A stretch of 19,911 nt of DNA from an uncultured Clostridia bacterium (GCA_934294965.1 CAKRAM010000066.1:1-19911); one strand, 5' to 3'; shown: positions 8,781 through 15,700, counted from the first letter of the stretch. Program-made: numbers and translations. Notes: generated by a model not told the origin, from the letters alone.

Positions 8781-9965
8781 ATGGAATTTTATTCTGATAA
8801 CGGCAATATTGCAAAAATTATGATAGTTGGCGTAGGCGGCGGTGGCGGAAATGCCGTAAACGCAATGATGAAGGCCGGCATAAAAAACGTAGAGTTTCTT
8901 GCCATGAACACCGACCAACAAGCGCTTTCCAAGTTGGCTGCAAAAAAGATGCCGATCGGTGAAAAACTGACCAAGGGTTTGGGCGCAGGTGCAAATCCGG
9001 AAGTCGGCAAAGCAGCAGCGCTGGAAAGTAAAGACAAAATTCAACAAGCGTTGGAAGGCGTAGACCTTTTGTTTATCGCTGCCGGTATGGGCGGCGGAAC
9101 AGGTACGGGAGCGGCTCCCGTCGTGGCTCAAATTGCCAAAGAATTGCAAATTCTGACGATTGCGGTTGTTACCAAGCCTTTCAATTTTGAAGGCATGCGT
9201 CGGATGAAGAATGCCGAAATCGGTATTGAAAATCTCAAAGGCGTTGTCGATTCGTTGGTAATCGTTCAAAACGAAAAACTTAATCGCGACAAGAATTTCT
9301 CCATTATGGACGCATTCACCAAAGCCGACGAAATTTTGTTGCAAGGCATAAGAGGTATTACGGAAATCGTCGTTCAAGACGGAAGAATCAATCTGGACCT
9401 TGCCGATGTTAAGTGCGTAATGCGCAACAGCGGTATGGCTCATATGGGCATCGGCGAAGGTTCCGGCAAGAGTAAGACCATCGACGCAATCAGAAAAGCC
9501 GTGTATTCTCCGCTTTTGGAAACTACCATTCAAGGCGCTTCTTCCTTGATTGTCAATTTCCGCGGCGGCGAAGACCTTACTTTGGACGAAGTGACCACAG
9601 GTGTGGATTTGGTTCGACAAGTCATTTCTCCGGATGCAAACGTTTTGTTCGGTGTGGGTTTTGACGAAAATATGAAGGACGAAGTGCAAGTTACGCTTAT
9701 AGCTACCGGCTTTAGCGGAAATAGCGACGGAAGCGCAACATTTTTCAGCAGCGAGGCTGCCACACAAGCGGCGGCAAGCACGGTTCAACGTACTAACGCA
9801 ACAAATGCTACGGCAAATCAACAACGTCCGTTGGGACCTATGGCAACGCCCGGCATGCAACACCAAGCTGCTCCGCGCGGAGATATGGGACGCAACATTG
9901 ACGCAACCACAACCGTCGACGAAGACGCAAGTATTCCACCGTTCCTTCGCAAAATGAGAGGATAG
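8781..9965 (+). CDS. ftsZ: Cell division GTPase FtsZ
   Basis: Tubulin homologue that polymerises into the Z-ring at midcell. The 394-residue product has an N-terminal Rossmann motif (GVGGGGGNAVNAM), the tubulin signature GGGTGTG at residues 104-110, the T7-region residues that complete the GTPase site across subunits (NLDLADVK), a Thr/Ala/Gln-rich linker from about residue 320, and a conserved C-terminal peptide (SIPPFLRKMRG) that binds FtsA and similar partners. The ATG at 8781 is preceded by AAGGAG at 8766-8771; an in-frame start at 8742 lies inside ftsA and is rejected. asnS starts 4 bp after its stop. Confidence 0.98.
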   Translation: MEFYSDNGNIAKIMIVGVGGGGGNAVNAMMKAGIKNVEFLAMNTDQQALSKLAAKKMPIGEKLTKGLGAGANPEVGKAAALESKDKIQQALEGVDLLFIAAGMGGGTGTGAAPVVAQIAKELQILTIAVVTKPFNFEGMRRMKNAEIGIENLKGVVDSLVIVQNEKLNRDKNFSIMDAFTKADEILLQGIRGITEIVVQDGRINLDLADVKCVMRNSGMAHMGIGEGSGKSKTIDAIRKAVYSPLLETTIQGASSLIVNFRGGEDLTLDEVTTGVDLVRQVISPDANVLFGVGFDENMKDEVQVTLIATGFSGNSDGSATFFSSEAATQAAASTVQRTNATNATANQQRPLGPMATPGMQHQAAPRGDMGRNIDATTTVDEDASIPPFLRKMRG

Positions 9966-9969
9966 TATT

Positions 9970-11364
9970 ATGCAAAGACTTATGATAAAAGATTTGCTTG
10001 CCGACGGCGAAGCCTATGGCGGCAAAGAAGTTGTCGTGTGCGGATGGGCAAAAACCATTCGCGATAGCAAAGTTTTCGGTTTTATCGAACTGAACGACGG
10101 AAGTTGTTTCAAAAGTTTGCAAATAGTGTTCGAACAGGGACAAATCGATAACTTTGACGAAATTGCAAAACTCAATGTCGGCTCGGCGTTGATAGTAAAA
10201 GGCAAAGTGGTGCTTACTCCGCAAAATAAGCAACCGTTGGAAATTAAGGCGACGGAAATAGTCGTGGAAGGCAAATCCACCCCGGATTATCCTTTGCAAA
10301 AAAAGCGCCATTCGGTGGAATTTTTGCGTGAAATTGCGCATTTGCGCCCGAGAACCAACCTGATTTCCGCAGTTATGCGTGTTCGCAGTGAAGCCGCTTT
10401 TGCGATTCATAGTTTCTTCCACAAGGAAGGCTTTGTGTACGTTCATACTCCGCTTATAACGGCAAGTGACTGTGAGGGCGCAGGCGAAATGTTCAAGGTT
10501 ACCACTTTTGATTTGAACGATGTCCCCAAAAATGAGAACGGAGAGGTGGATTATACCAAGGACTTTTTCGGTAAAGCCGCAAATTTGACCGTTTCCGGAC
10601 AACTGAATGCCGAAACTTACGCCATGGCATTCGGAAAAGTGTATACTTTCGGACCTACTTTCCGTGCCGAAAAGTCCAACACACTTCGTCATGCAGCGGA
10701 ATTTTGGATGATCGAGCCGGAAATTGCTTTTGCCGACCTTTCGGACGATATGACACTTGCCGAAAACATGATAAAGTACGTTATCAACCACGTTTTGACC
10801 GTTTGCCACGACGAAATAGACTTTTTTAACAATTTTGTGGATAACGGACTTAAAGAACGTTTGACAACTTTGGTCAACTCTCATTTTGTAAGAATGACCT
10901 ATACTAAAGCAATAGAGTTGCTTGCTCCGCACAACGACGAATTTGAATTCCCCGTTTCTTGGGGCTGTGATATCGCAACCGAACACGAAAAGTATCTCAC
11001 GGAAAAAATTGTCGGCGGTCCGGTGTTTGTTACAGACTATCCGAAGGAAATCAAATCGTTCTATATGCGCCTGAACGACGACGGAAAAACCGTTGCTGCA
11101 ACCGATATGTTGGTGCCTGGCGTCGGCGAACTTATCGGCGGAAGTCAAAGAGAAGAACGCATGGACGTTTTGCTCGAACGCATGCATGAACTCGGGCTTA
11201 AGGAAAGCGACTACTGGTGGTACTTGGAACTGAGAAAGTACGGCGGCACAAAGCATGCCGGCTTCGGTTTGGGATTTGAACGTTTGGTTATGTACTTGAC
11301 GGGTGTTTCCAACATTCGCGACGTGCTTCCTTTCCCCAGAACAGTGGGCAACGCACAATTCTAA
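9970..11364 (+). CDS. asnS: Asparaginyl-tRNA synthetase AsnRS
   Basis: Class IIb synthetase that charges tRNA-Asn with asparagine in the cytoplasm. The 464-residue product has an N-terminal OB-fold anticodon-binding region (VVVCGWAKTIRDSK onward), motif 2 around TFRAEKSNTLRHAAEF, and motif 3 GFGLGFER at residues 431-438. The ending NIRDVLPFPRT distinguishes AsnRS from AspRS. The ATG at 9970 has GAGAGGA at 9956-9962, inside the ftsZ end. It is probably transcribed from the division-gene promoter, an uncommon pairing, and is closed off by the terminator at 11391. An asparagine route through a non-discriminating AspRS would not be obligatory in this organism. Confidence 0.97.
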   Translation: MQRLMIKDLLADGEAYGGKEVVVCGWAKTIRDSKVFGFIELNDGSCFKSLQIVFEQGQIDNFDEIAKLNVGSALIVKGKVVLTPQNKQPLEIKATEIVVEGKSTPDYPLQKKRHSVEFLREIAHLRPRTNLISAVMRVRSEAAFAIHSFFHKEGFVYVHTPLITASDCEGAGEMFKVTTFDLNDVPKNENGEVDYTKDFFGKAANLTVSGQLNAETYAMAFGKVYTFGPTFRAEKSNTLRHAAEFWMIEPEIAFADLSDDMTLAENMIKYVINHVLTVCHDEIDFFNNFVDNGLKERLTTLVNSHFVRMTYTKAIELLAPHNDEFEFPVSWGCDIATEHEKYLTEKIVGGPVFVTDYPKEIKSFYMRLNDDGKTVAATDMLVPGVGELIGGSQREERMDVLLERMHELGLKESDYWWYLELRKYGGTKHAGFGLGFERLVMYLTGVSNIRDVLPFPRTVGNAQF

Positions 11365-11390
11365 AATAGAGCAAGACATTAACGACTTAC

Positions 11391-11444
11391 GGCAATTGCC
11401 GCGATTAACAAAATTGTTTTTCGTTGGCGGTTGCCTTCTTTTTG
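11391..11444 (+). terminator. Rho-independent terminator after asnS
   Basis: A long stem of about 14 pairs, with G-U pairs and one bulge, forms between 11391-11404 and 11421-11435. The inner loop can itself pair (AACAA with TTGTT), and TTCTTTTTG follows. It sits 26 bp after the asnS stop and likely ends the ftsQ-ftsA-ftsZ-asnS unit. Confidence 0.82.
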
Positions 11445-11797
11445 TTCTATATTAGTAGATTTTTTTGTTGAAATATATTCATTATGAATAGTATTGCAAG
11501 AGGAATTACATCAGTCGATTGCGTTGCAATTTGCAAGATACTTAACTTTGCAAAAATCAGCGGTAAGTTGTAGTTATGGATATGCAATGTTTATTTCATA
11601 TATTTGAGATACAATTTTGCCAAACTTTTAGGCTTTAGTAGCAAAATGCAAAATTTCGCAAAATTTGTCGTGCGATAACGGTATGTTTTTGCAACGTTTT
11701 TTGCAGCAATGTGAATTTTGAAATTTGGTGTTAGAACCGATGGCGCTGTTGTATATTTTGTTGTTCGGTTGAACACAATTATGGCGGAGGTATCTTT
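11445..11797. other. AT-rich intergenic stretch upstream of the small Lys/Ser-rich gene
   Basis: About 350 bp without a credible gene. It contains a 15-base odd-centred perfect palindrome at 11476-11490 and several short near-repeats of CAAAATTT/GCAAAAT around 11639-11665. I found no promoter with both good hexamers and 16-18 base spacing, although the downstream gene must be transcribed from here or by readthrough. Confidence 0.4.
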
Positions 11798-11989
11798 ATG
11801 AAGACAAAAAATTGTAACGGAACCGCAAAAACAACAAAGAAAAATAGTTCTGCCAAAAATTGCAAGTCCTGCAAAAATTCCAAATCCGATTCTTCCGAAA
11901 GTGACAGTGATGCGCTAGGAAGTTATACGGGTAACCCTGTGGGACTTGGCAAATATGCCGATCCGGTGCAGGATGCGGACGACTTGTAA
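11798..11989 (+). CDS. Small Lys/Ser-rich protein with acidic C-terminus, function unknown
   Basis: This 63-residue product is not recognised as a named family. The first 37 residues are almost entirely Lys, Asn, Ser, Thr and Cys, including a CKSCKNSK stretch with a CxxC pair, and look disordered and basic. From about residue 38 the chain changes to an ordered-looking, acidic tail (LGSYTGNPVGLGKYADPVQ, ending DADDL). I have an unverified recollection of similar tails in small clostridial hypothetical proteins. Reality is supported by a strong GGCGGAGG site before the ATG and an immediate terminator after the stop, giving a single-gene unit. No signal peptide or membrane helix is visible. Confidence 0.72.
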   Translation: MKTKNCNGTAKTTKKNSSAKNCKSCKNSKSDSSESDSDALGSYTGNPVGLGKYADPVQDADDL

Positions 11990-12023
11990 CAAAAAATGGC
12001 TGCCAAAACGGCAGTCATTTTTT
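11989..12023. terminator. Bidirectional terminator between convergent small genes
   Basis: AATGGCTGCC (11995-12004) pairs fully, with one G-U, to GGCAGTCATT (12010-12019). A T-run at 12018-12023 serves the plus strand and an A-run at 11991-11996 gives a matching T-run on the minus strand. It can end both the Lys/Ser-rich gene and the reverse-strand Cys-rich ORF. Confidence 0.9.
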
Positions 12024-12053
12024 ATATTAAGCAATGGCTTTATTATAATTTCT

Positions 12054-12284
12054 TTAGTCGTTACAGTTGTCTTGTTCACCGCAAGTGCAGCGGTCAATTT
12101 CCATAGATACTTTTGTGTAGAATTTGTCCACTTTCAATTTTATGGTCTTGCCGTTTTTGCACCAGCAACATTCCACGTAGTTGCATTTTGGCTTGGGGCG
12201 CGGGGGTGGCGAGTTGCGACGGCGGCATATGCAGTTTAGATAGGTTTGTTCGTTGGCAAATCGCCCGTTTCTGCAGTTTTTCAT
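12054..12284 (-). CDS. Small Cys-rich protein, function unknown
   Basis: A 76-residue reverse-strand ORF, not recognised. Nine cysteines lie in clusters: one at residue 4, CIC near residue 20, then C-x4-CCWC, then CTC and a last Cys near the C-terminus. A proline-rich turn (NSPPPRPKPK) separates the first two clusters from the rest. The segment between the CCWC and CTC clusters alternates hydrophobic and polar residues (KTIKLKVDKFYTKVSMEI), suggesting a beta hairpin closed by a metal site or disulfides. Support for a real gene comes from this composition, sensible codon choice and the bidirectional terminator just past its stop. Against it, there is no clear Shine-Dalgarno site before the ATG and no firm promoter. 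Confidence 0.55.
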   Translation of the reverse strand: MKNCRNGRFANEQTYLNCICRRRNSPPPRPKPKCNYVECCWCKNGKTIKLKVDKFYTKVSMEIDRCTCGEQDNCND

Positions 12285-12324
12285 ACTTCACAATATGCTT
12301 GCAGCGATTATTTTGTTAAAATAC

Positions 12325-12353
12325 TTGAAAATTTAACCGAAGTGTACTATAAT
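12325..12353 (+). promoter_or_regulatory. Housekeeping promoter for acpP
   Basis: TTGAAA (12325-12330), a 17-base spacer and TATAAT (12348-12353) predict a transcript starting near 12360, some 20 bases before the acpP ATG. The ribosome site AAAGGAGG at 12363-12370 is near-ideal, fitting a highly expressed gene. Confidence 0.87.
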
Positions 12354-12379
12354 GTAGTAACTAAAGGAGGACAACCACA

Positions 12380-12610
12380 ATGGTTTTTGAAAAAGTAAAA
12401 AGTTTGCTTGCAGACAAACTTAACGTAGCCGATCCCGATTCTATCACTATGGAATCTAACGTAGTCACCGATCTTCATGCCGACAGTTTGGACGTTGTCG
12501 ATATGCTTATGTCTTTGGAAGAAGAATTTAACATTTCCGTACCTGACGATATCGCAAACGAATTGGTTACGGTCGGAGCAATTGTAAAATATATCGAATC
12601 TCAAAAGTAA
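12380..12610 (+). CDS. acpP: Acyl carrier protein
   Basis: Small acidic carrier that holds growing fatty-acyl chains on a 4'-phosphopantetheine arm for type II fatty-acid synthesis. The 76-residue product has normal length, a four-helix pattern, and the DSLD motif with Ser36 as the attachment site, followed by the acidic recognition helix (VVDMLMSLEEEF). It stands alone, with its own promoter and terminator, away from other fatty-acid genes; in many Bacillota acpP lies beside fabF or rnc instead. A carrier dedicated to another pathway is possible but less likely given the generic sequence. Confidence 0.95.
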   Translation: MVFEKVKSLLADKLNVADPDSITMESNVVTDLHADSLDVVDMLMSLEEEFNISVPDDIANELVTVGAIVKYIESQK

Positions 12611-12615
12611 TAAAT

Positions 12616-12643
12616 AAAATCCGACTTTCCGTCGGATTTTTTT
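12616..12643 (+). terminator. Rho-independent terminator after acpP
   Basis: AATCCGAC (12618-12625) pairs perfectly with GTCGGATT (12631-12638) around a 5-base loop and is followed by a run of T to 12643. It lies 6 bp after the acpP stop and immediately before the ribosome site of the next gene. Confidence 0.93.
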
Positions 12644-12665
12644 ATGCGATTTTCTAGGAGTTAAA

Positions 12666-13358
12666 GTGATTGATTTTGATTTGCTAGTGGAACATTTTTG
12701 CCAAAACAGCAATAAAAAGTATAGTGAGTTTAACAATACGATAATAAACAGTAGTGTCCCTGCGTTGGGTTGCACGGTGCCGTTTGTGCGTAAAACGGCA
12801 GCGGAGTACAAAAACCGCGTGGATGAAGTAATGGAACTTCCGTCCAATGTTTGGCACGAAGTCGATATGCTTAAGGGAATTGTCGTTGCAAATGCAAAAT
12901 TGCCGTTTGAACAAAAAACACGGTTGCTCACGGCTTTTGCCGATACGATTCAAAGTTGGGCAATTTGCGATTGTTCTACCGTAAAAATAGGCAAGGTGGA
13001 ATTAGCCGACTACTTTGGGTACTTTTGCAATTTGCTCGTTTCCGATAAGCCGTTCGTTTGCCGTTACGGCGTTGTAAATTTGATGTCATCGTATCTTGTA
13101 GAAACTTACATCGAGCAGGTGTTTGCAAAATTAGGTACGATTAATCTTTACGGCGAATACTATGTGGATATGGCGGTTGCTTGGCTTTTGGCTACGGCAA
13201 TGGCTCGTTTTCCGACGGAAACTAAACGATACATGGAAGGCGATGGACGCTCGGTTTTGAACAAATCTACCTTTAACAAGGCGTTGCAAAAAAATAGGGA
13301 TTCTTACCGAGTTTCCGACGCAGATAAGGACTGGACAAGACGGGTTAAAATGCAGTAA
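12666..13358 (+). CDS. AlkD-like DNA alkylation repair protein (HEAT-repeat glycosylase family)
   Basis: Helical-repeat protein of the AlkC/AlkD group, whose characterised members excise N3- and N7-alkylated purines. The 230-residue product shows the family's pattern: PFVRKTAAEY near residue 40, SWAICD with Trp98 and Asp102, FVCRYGVV with Arg133, then EYYVDMAVAWLLATA and the closing KALQKNRDSYR. Trp98, Asp102 and Arg133 have the spacing of the Trp, Asp and Arg that line the lesion site in Bacillus cereus AlkD, so activity is plausible but inferred. The GTG start at 12666 has TAGGAG at 12655-12660. No promoter lies between it and the acpP terminator, so it may depend on leak-through from acpP. 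Confidence 0.85.
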   Translation: MIDFDLLVEHFCQNSNKKYSEFNNTIINSSVPALGCTVPFVRKTAAEYKNRVDEVMELPSNVWHEVDMLKGIVVANAKLPFEQKTRLLTAFADTIQSWAICDCSTVKIGKVELADYFGYFCNLLVSDKPFVCRYGVVNLMSSYLVETYIEQVFAKLGTINLYGEYYVDMAVAWLLATAMARFPTETKRYMEGDGRSVLNKSTFNKALQKNRDSYRVSDADKDWTRRVKMQ

Positions 13359-13460
13359 AGGGGCATTATCGGAGCAAACTAAAGCGTTTTTGTCGTATCC
13401 AAGCGATTGCGAGCAATAATTAATTGTTGCAAACCGATGGTTGCGCGAACTTTGTCGGTA
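13359..13460. other. Short gap after the AlkD-like gene
   Basis: This spacer holds no gene and no clear terminator. The promoter-like elements for the next gene begin at its end. Confidence 0.4.
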
Positions 13461-13491
13461 GCATATAAAAGGTGAGCGTCTTGCATACAAT
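13461..13491 (+). promoter_or_regulatory. Possible sporulation (sigma-E-like) promoter for the ytxC-like gene
   Basis: CATACAAT at 13484-13491 equals the -10 consensus known for sigma-E-class promoters in Bacillus. GCATATA at 13461-13467 resembles the matching -35, though the 16-base gap is slightly longer than usual. Transcription would start at about 13498, the A of the ATG, implying a leaderless message. Short AT-rich motifs arise easily by chance. Confidence 0.45.
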
Positions 13492-13497
13492 ATAATT

Positions 13498-14250
13498 ATG
13501 TACGAAGTGACTATCGGTGCGTCGAACCAAGATAAATACTTGTTGAACTACGTTGCAAACAAAATGTCGCGCGTCGTTTCGAAGGCCAACGGCTTTTGTT
13601 GCCAAAACGAAGCTGTCGCGCGTAGTTACTATACGTTTGCAACCGCCGATGTGTACAAAAGGTTGATTGCCGATGACGTTTGTAACGTTGTTTCCGAGGC
13701 AATTGTTTTGGGGTACAAAAATCGGTTTGTCAGGCAATCGTTAAAATCCGCACGGAACGATTTTTTCTCTAACGTGCTTATAAACACAATTTGCGTTTAC
13801 GACAGTCAATCCGATAAGCGTTATGTGCGTAGTCTAATCGAGGCGGAAAAACCGATATTTTTGGACGGGTACTATAATTTTAGAATAGGCAATTTGAAAA
13901 AGAAATGGAGTGATGTTTGCCGTTTGGTTAGTGACAACGCATGCATTCTCTATGATGACAGACTGATATTGGAATTTTTGCAATACTTGTTCGATACTGC
14001 CGAACGTAATATCGGCGCAATTTCGGTTTCCATGCAAGACGATTGCTTTTGGCTGTTCGATGACGGCGGTAGTGTTTTGTCAAAAACGGTTTCGCTTGCC
14101 AAAAGCGCATCGACGGCTGAAGAGGCTATGCTGAACTTGATTTGTTCAAAGCCTCAAAACGTGACGATTTATCACAATTGTTCTCTCAACTCGGATTTTA
14201 AGCGCATGTGCGATGCTTTGTTTGCTACAAAATATATTGCCGTCAAGTGA
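13498..14250 (+). CDS. ytxC: YtxC-family putative sporulation protein
   Basis: The 250-residue product resembles the YtxC family, described only as sporulation-associated with unknown biochemistry. The recognisable core is FLDGYYNFRIGNL at residues 121-133, matching the family's hallmark segment, followed by a helical region and LEFLQYLFD. Gene order adds weight: in Bacillus subtilis ytxC lies directly upstream of thrS, as here. The N-terminal half is divergent. No Shine-Dalgarno precedes the ATG at 13498; the nearest purine run (AAAGGTGAG, about 13468-13476) is too far, and no in-frame canonical start exists closer to it. A downstream ATG at 13564 is possible. No signal peptide is seen. The gene ends without a clear terminator. 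Confidence 0.78.
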   Translation: MYEVTIGASNQDKYLLNYVANKMSRVVSKANGFCCQNEAVARSYYTFATADVYKRLIADDVCNVVSEAIVLGYKNRFVRQSLKSARNDFFSNVLINTICVYDSQSDKRYVRSLIEAEKPIFLDGYYNFRIGNLKKKWSDVCRLVSDNACILYDDRLILEFLQYLFDTAERNIGAISVSMQDDCFWLFDDGGSVLSKTVSLAKSASTAEEAMLNLICSKPQNVTIYHNCSLNSDFKRMCDALFATKYIAVK

Positions 14251-14711
14251 ATTGCCAAAGTTGCCGCCAGTTGGAAATTGACAATTTCAATCGGCACTGT
14301 GACTGCGAAATATCGAACCGTGTCGAAGTATTTTTACGCAGAGCGGCAGTGCGTTGAATATGCGAGAGGTAGGCTATTAGATAAACGTTTAAGAAGAAAT
14401 ATATTTATATCGTTATACATTACCTTTTATACAAAATAAACACATTATATACGTATTTACAAATTTACAAAAACACAAATACCGGAACTTCTGTAACGCC
14501 ATTGGTTGGTTGTTATGCACGAATTTGCGATACACGTCTTGTGCAACTTAAAGCATTCGGTTGCAATTTGTACGAATAGAGTGATTGACCGCAGTGGTTA
14601 ATCGATCGCAAAGTATTTCGCGCCGGTATTTTTGTCTGTTTTATTTAGTGACGCAAAACGTTTATACCGAGTTCGTCCACAAAATAAGTTTGCCGGTAGT
14701 GCTAAAAACAG
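14251..14711. other. Long intergenic stretch between ytxC-like gene and thrS promoter
   Basis: About 460 bp with no credible coding frame. An interrupted inverted repeat spans 14263-14295 (GCCG/CGGC, GTTG/CAAT, AAATTG/CAATTT), just after the ytxC-like stop, but it has no U-tract. A strongly AT-rich island covers roughly 14380-14480. I see no recognised RNA motif. Confidence 0.4.
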
Positions 14712-14740
14712 TTGACTTTATGTTTGGTTGGGGGTAAAAT
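14712..14740 (+). promoter_or_regulatory. Housekeeping promoter of the thrS T-box leader
   Basis: TTGACT (14712-14717), a 17-base spacer that includes a run of five G, and TAAAAT (14735-14740) place the start of transcription near 14747, just ahead of the T-box structure. Confidence 0.88.
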
Positions 14741-14747
14741 ACGATTA

Positions 14748-14980
14748 ACTTAATACACCCGACGTGCAAAGACACGTTTTGCAAAGGTAGTTTTTCAGAG
14801 AGTGACAGGCGCTGCGATTGTCATAAACGAAATTGCAAAATACCACTTTGTTCGGTGCGCTCGCTCTTGCGGAAAGGGCAAATCAAGCGGACGGCAAGGT
14901 TTGTCGTCAAATAAGGTGGAACCGCGGATATTTATTCGTCCTTATATGTGTGGCTTATGCTGCAATATAAGGATTTTTTT
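14748..14980 (+). promoter_or_regulatory. T-box riboswitch (threonine) controlling thrS
   Basis: The leader senses uncharged tRNA-Thr. Visible parts, in order, are: the stem I base CAAAG (14782-14786) with CTTTG (14846-14850); an AGAGAGT AG-bulge element at 14797-14803; a specifier ACC, a threonine codon, at 14842-14844 followed by A; and the T-box core AAGGTGGAACCGCGG at 14913-14927, with TGGA meant to bind the tRNA acceptor end. ATAAGG (14911-14916) can pair with CCTTAT (14940-14945) as antiterminator, or CCTTATAT (14940-14947) pairs with ATATAAGG (14965-14972) as terminator. Threonine starvation should therefore raise thrS expression. Confidence 0.93.
14940..14980 (+). terminator. T-box regulated terminator hairpin
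   Basis: CCTTATAT (14940-14947) and ATATAAGG (14965-14972) form a perfect 8-bp stem followed by T7 at 14974-14980. It is exclusive with the T-box antiterminator because both use the CCTTAT segment. Confidence 0.9.
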
Positions 14981-14998
14981 ATTTGTAAGGGGGATAAA

Positions 14999-15691
14999 AT
15001 GATTAACGTAACATTACCTGACGGAAGCGTAAAACAATTCGAAGCACCCGTTTCTTGTCAACAAATTGCCGAAAGCATCTCTATGGGGTTGGCTCGCAAC
15101 GCAGTAGCCGCCGAAGTTAACGGCGCGATGTGCCAAATGGACAAAGTGGTGGACTGTGATGCCGAATTTAAGGTATTCACCCTTAAGGACGAAAATGGCT
15201 TGGAGGTTTTGCGCCATTCAACTGCGCACCTTATGGCGCAGGCAATATCTCATATTTGGAAAAACGCAAAGTTTGCAATAGGACCTGCCATCAAAAACGG
15301 TTTCTACTACGATATAGATTTTGAAGGCGACGTTATCGCGCCGGAAGATTTGGAAAAAATCGAAAAGGAAATGGTGGAAATCGTCAAACAAAATTTGCCT
15401 ATCGTTCGCGAAGAAATGCCCCGTTTGCAGGCGTTGGAGTTTTTCAAACAACGCGGCGATCAATACAAAGTGGAAATTTTGTCGGAATTGGACGCCGAAA
15501 CCGTTTCTCTTTATCGCCAAGGCGACTACGTTGATTTGTGCCGCGGACCTCATATGACTTCTACCGGCAAATTGAAAGTGTTTAAGCTTACCAGTATTGC
15601 CGGTGCGTATTGGCGCGGAGACACAAAAAACAAAATGCTGACTCGTATTTACGGAACGGCATTCGAAAAGAAACAAGAACTTGACGAATAA
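14999..15691 (+). CDS. thrS: Threonyl-tRNA synthetase, N-terminal TGS and editing half (ends at in-frame UAA)
   Basis: This 230-residue half of ThrRS contains a TGS domain (about 1-62) and the N2 editing domain that clears mischarged Ser-tRNA-Thr. All four editing residues are present: His73 and His77 (HSTAH), and Cys181 and His185 (CRGPH). The ATG at 14999 has AAGGGGG just upstream, behind the T-box terminator. Translation stops at TAA 15689-15691, where family members have a residue, usually tyrosine, in the ELDEY linker; the frame simply continues into the catalytic half. A Tyr-to-stop change needs one base. Whether this is a sequencing error, a nonsense mutation, readthrough or a real split enzyme is open. 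The full original gene spans 14999-16912, 637 codons before the final stop, the family's normal length. Confidence 0.9.
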   Translation: MINVTLPDGSVKQFEAPVSCQQIAESISMGLARNAVAAEVNGAMCQMDKVVDCDAEFKVFTLKDENGLEVLRHSTAHLMAQAISHIWKNAKFAIGPAIKNGFYYDIDFEGDVIAPEDLEKIEKEMVEIVKQNLPIVREEMPRLQALEFFKQRGDQYKVEILSELDAETVSLYRQGDYVDLCRGPHMTSTGKLKVFKLTSIAGAYWRGDTKNKMLTRIYGTAFEKKQELDE

Positions 15692-15700
15692 ATCACTCGT

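Noticed and set aside
9838..11379. Very long reverse-strand open frame opposite asnS (and similar ones opposite murE, ftsA/ftsZ and thrS)
   Set aside because: These are mirror frames of well-supported genes produced by their codon bias; their translations are low-complexity His/Phe/Asn-rich text with no motifs.
11591..11776. Reverse-strand 61-codon frame in the gap before the Lys/Ser-rich gene
   Set aside because: No ribosome site, no terminator and AT-driven composition.
13491..13496. TATAAT immediately before the ytxC-like ATG as a vegetative -10 box
   Set aside because: Transcription would begin inside the coding sequence and no -35 TTGACA-like box sits at the right distance.
14263..14295. 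Terminator for the ytxC-like gene
   Set aside because: The inverted repeat is interrupted and is not followed by a T-tract.
15689..15691. UAA reassigned to an amino acid in this organism
   Set aside because: Most genes in the window, including murE, mraY, murD, asnS, infC and rplT, end normally at TAA with family-typical C-termini.
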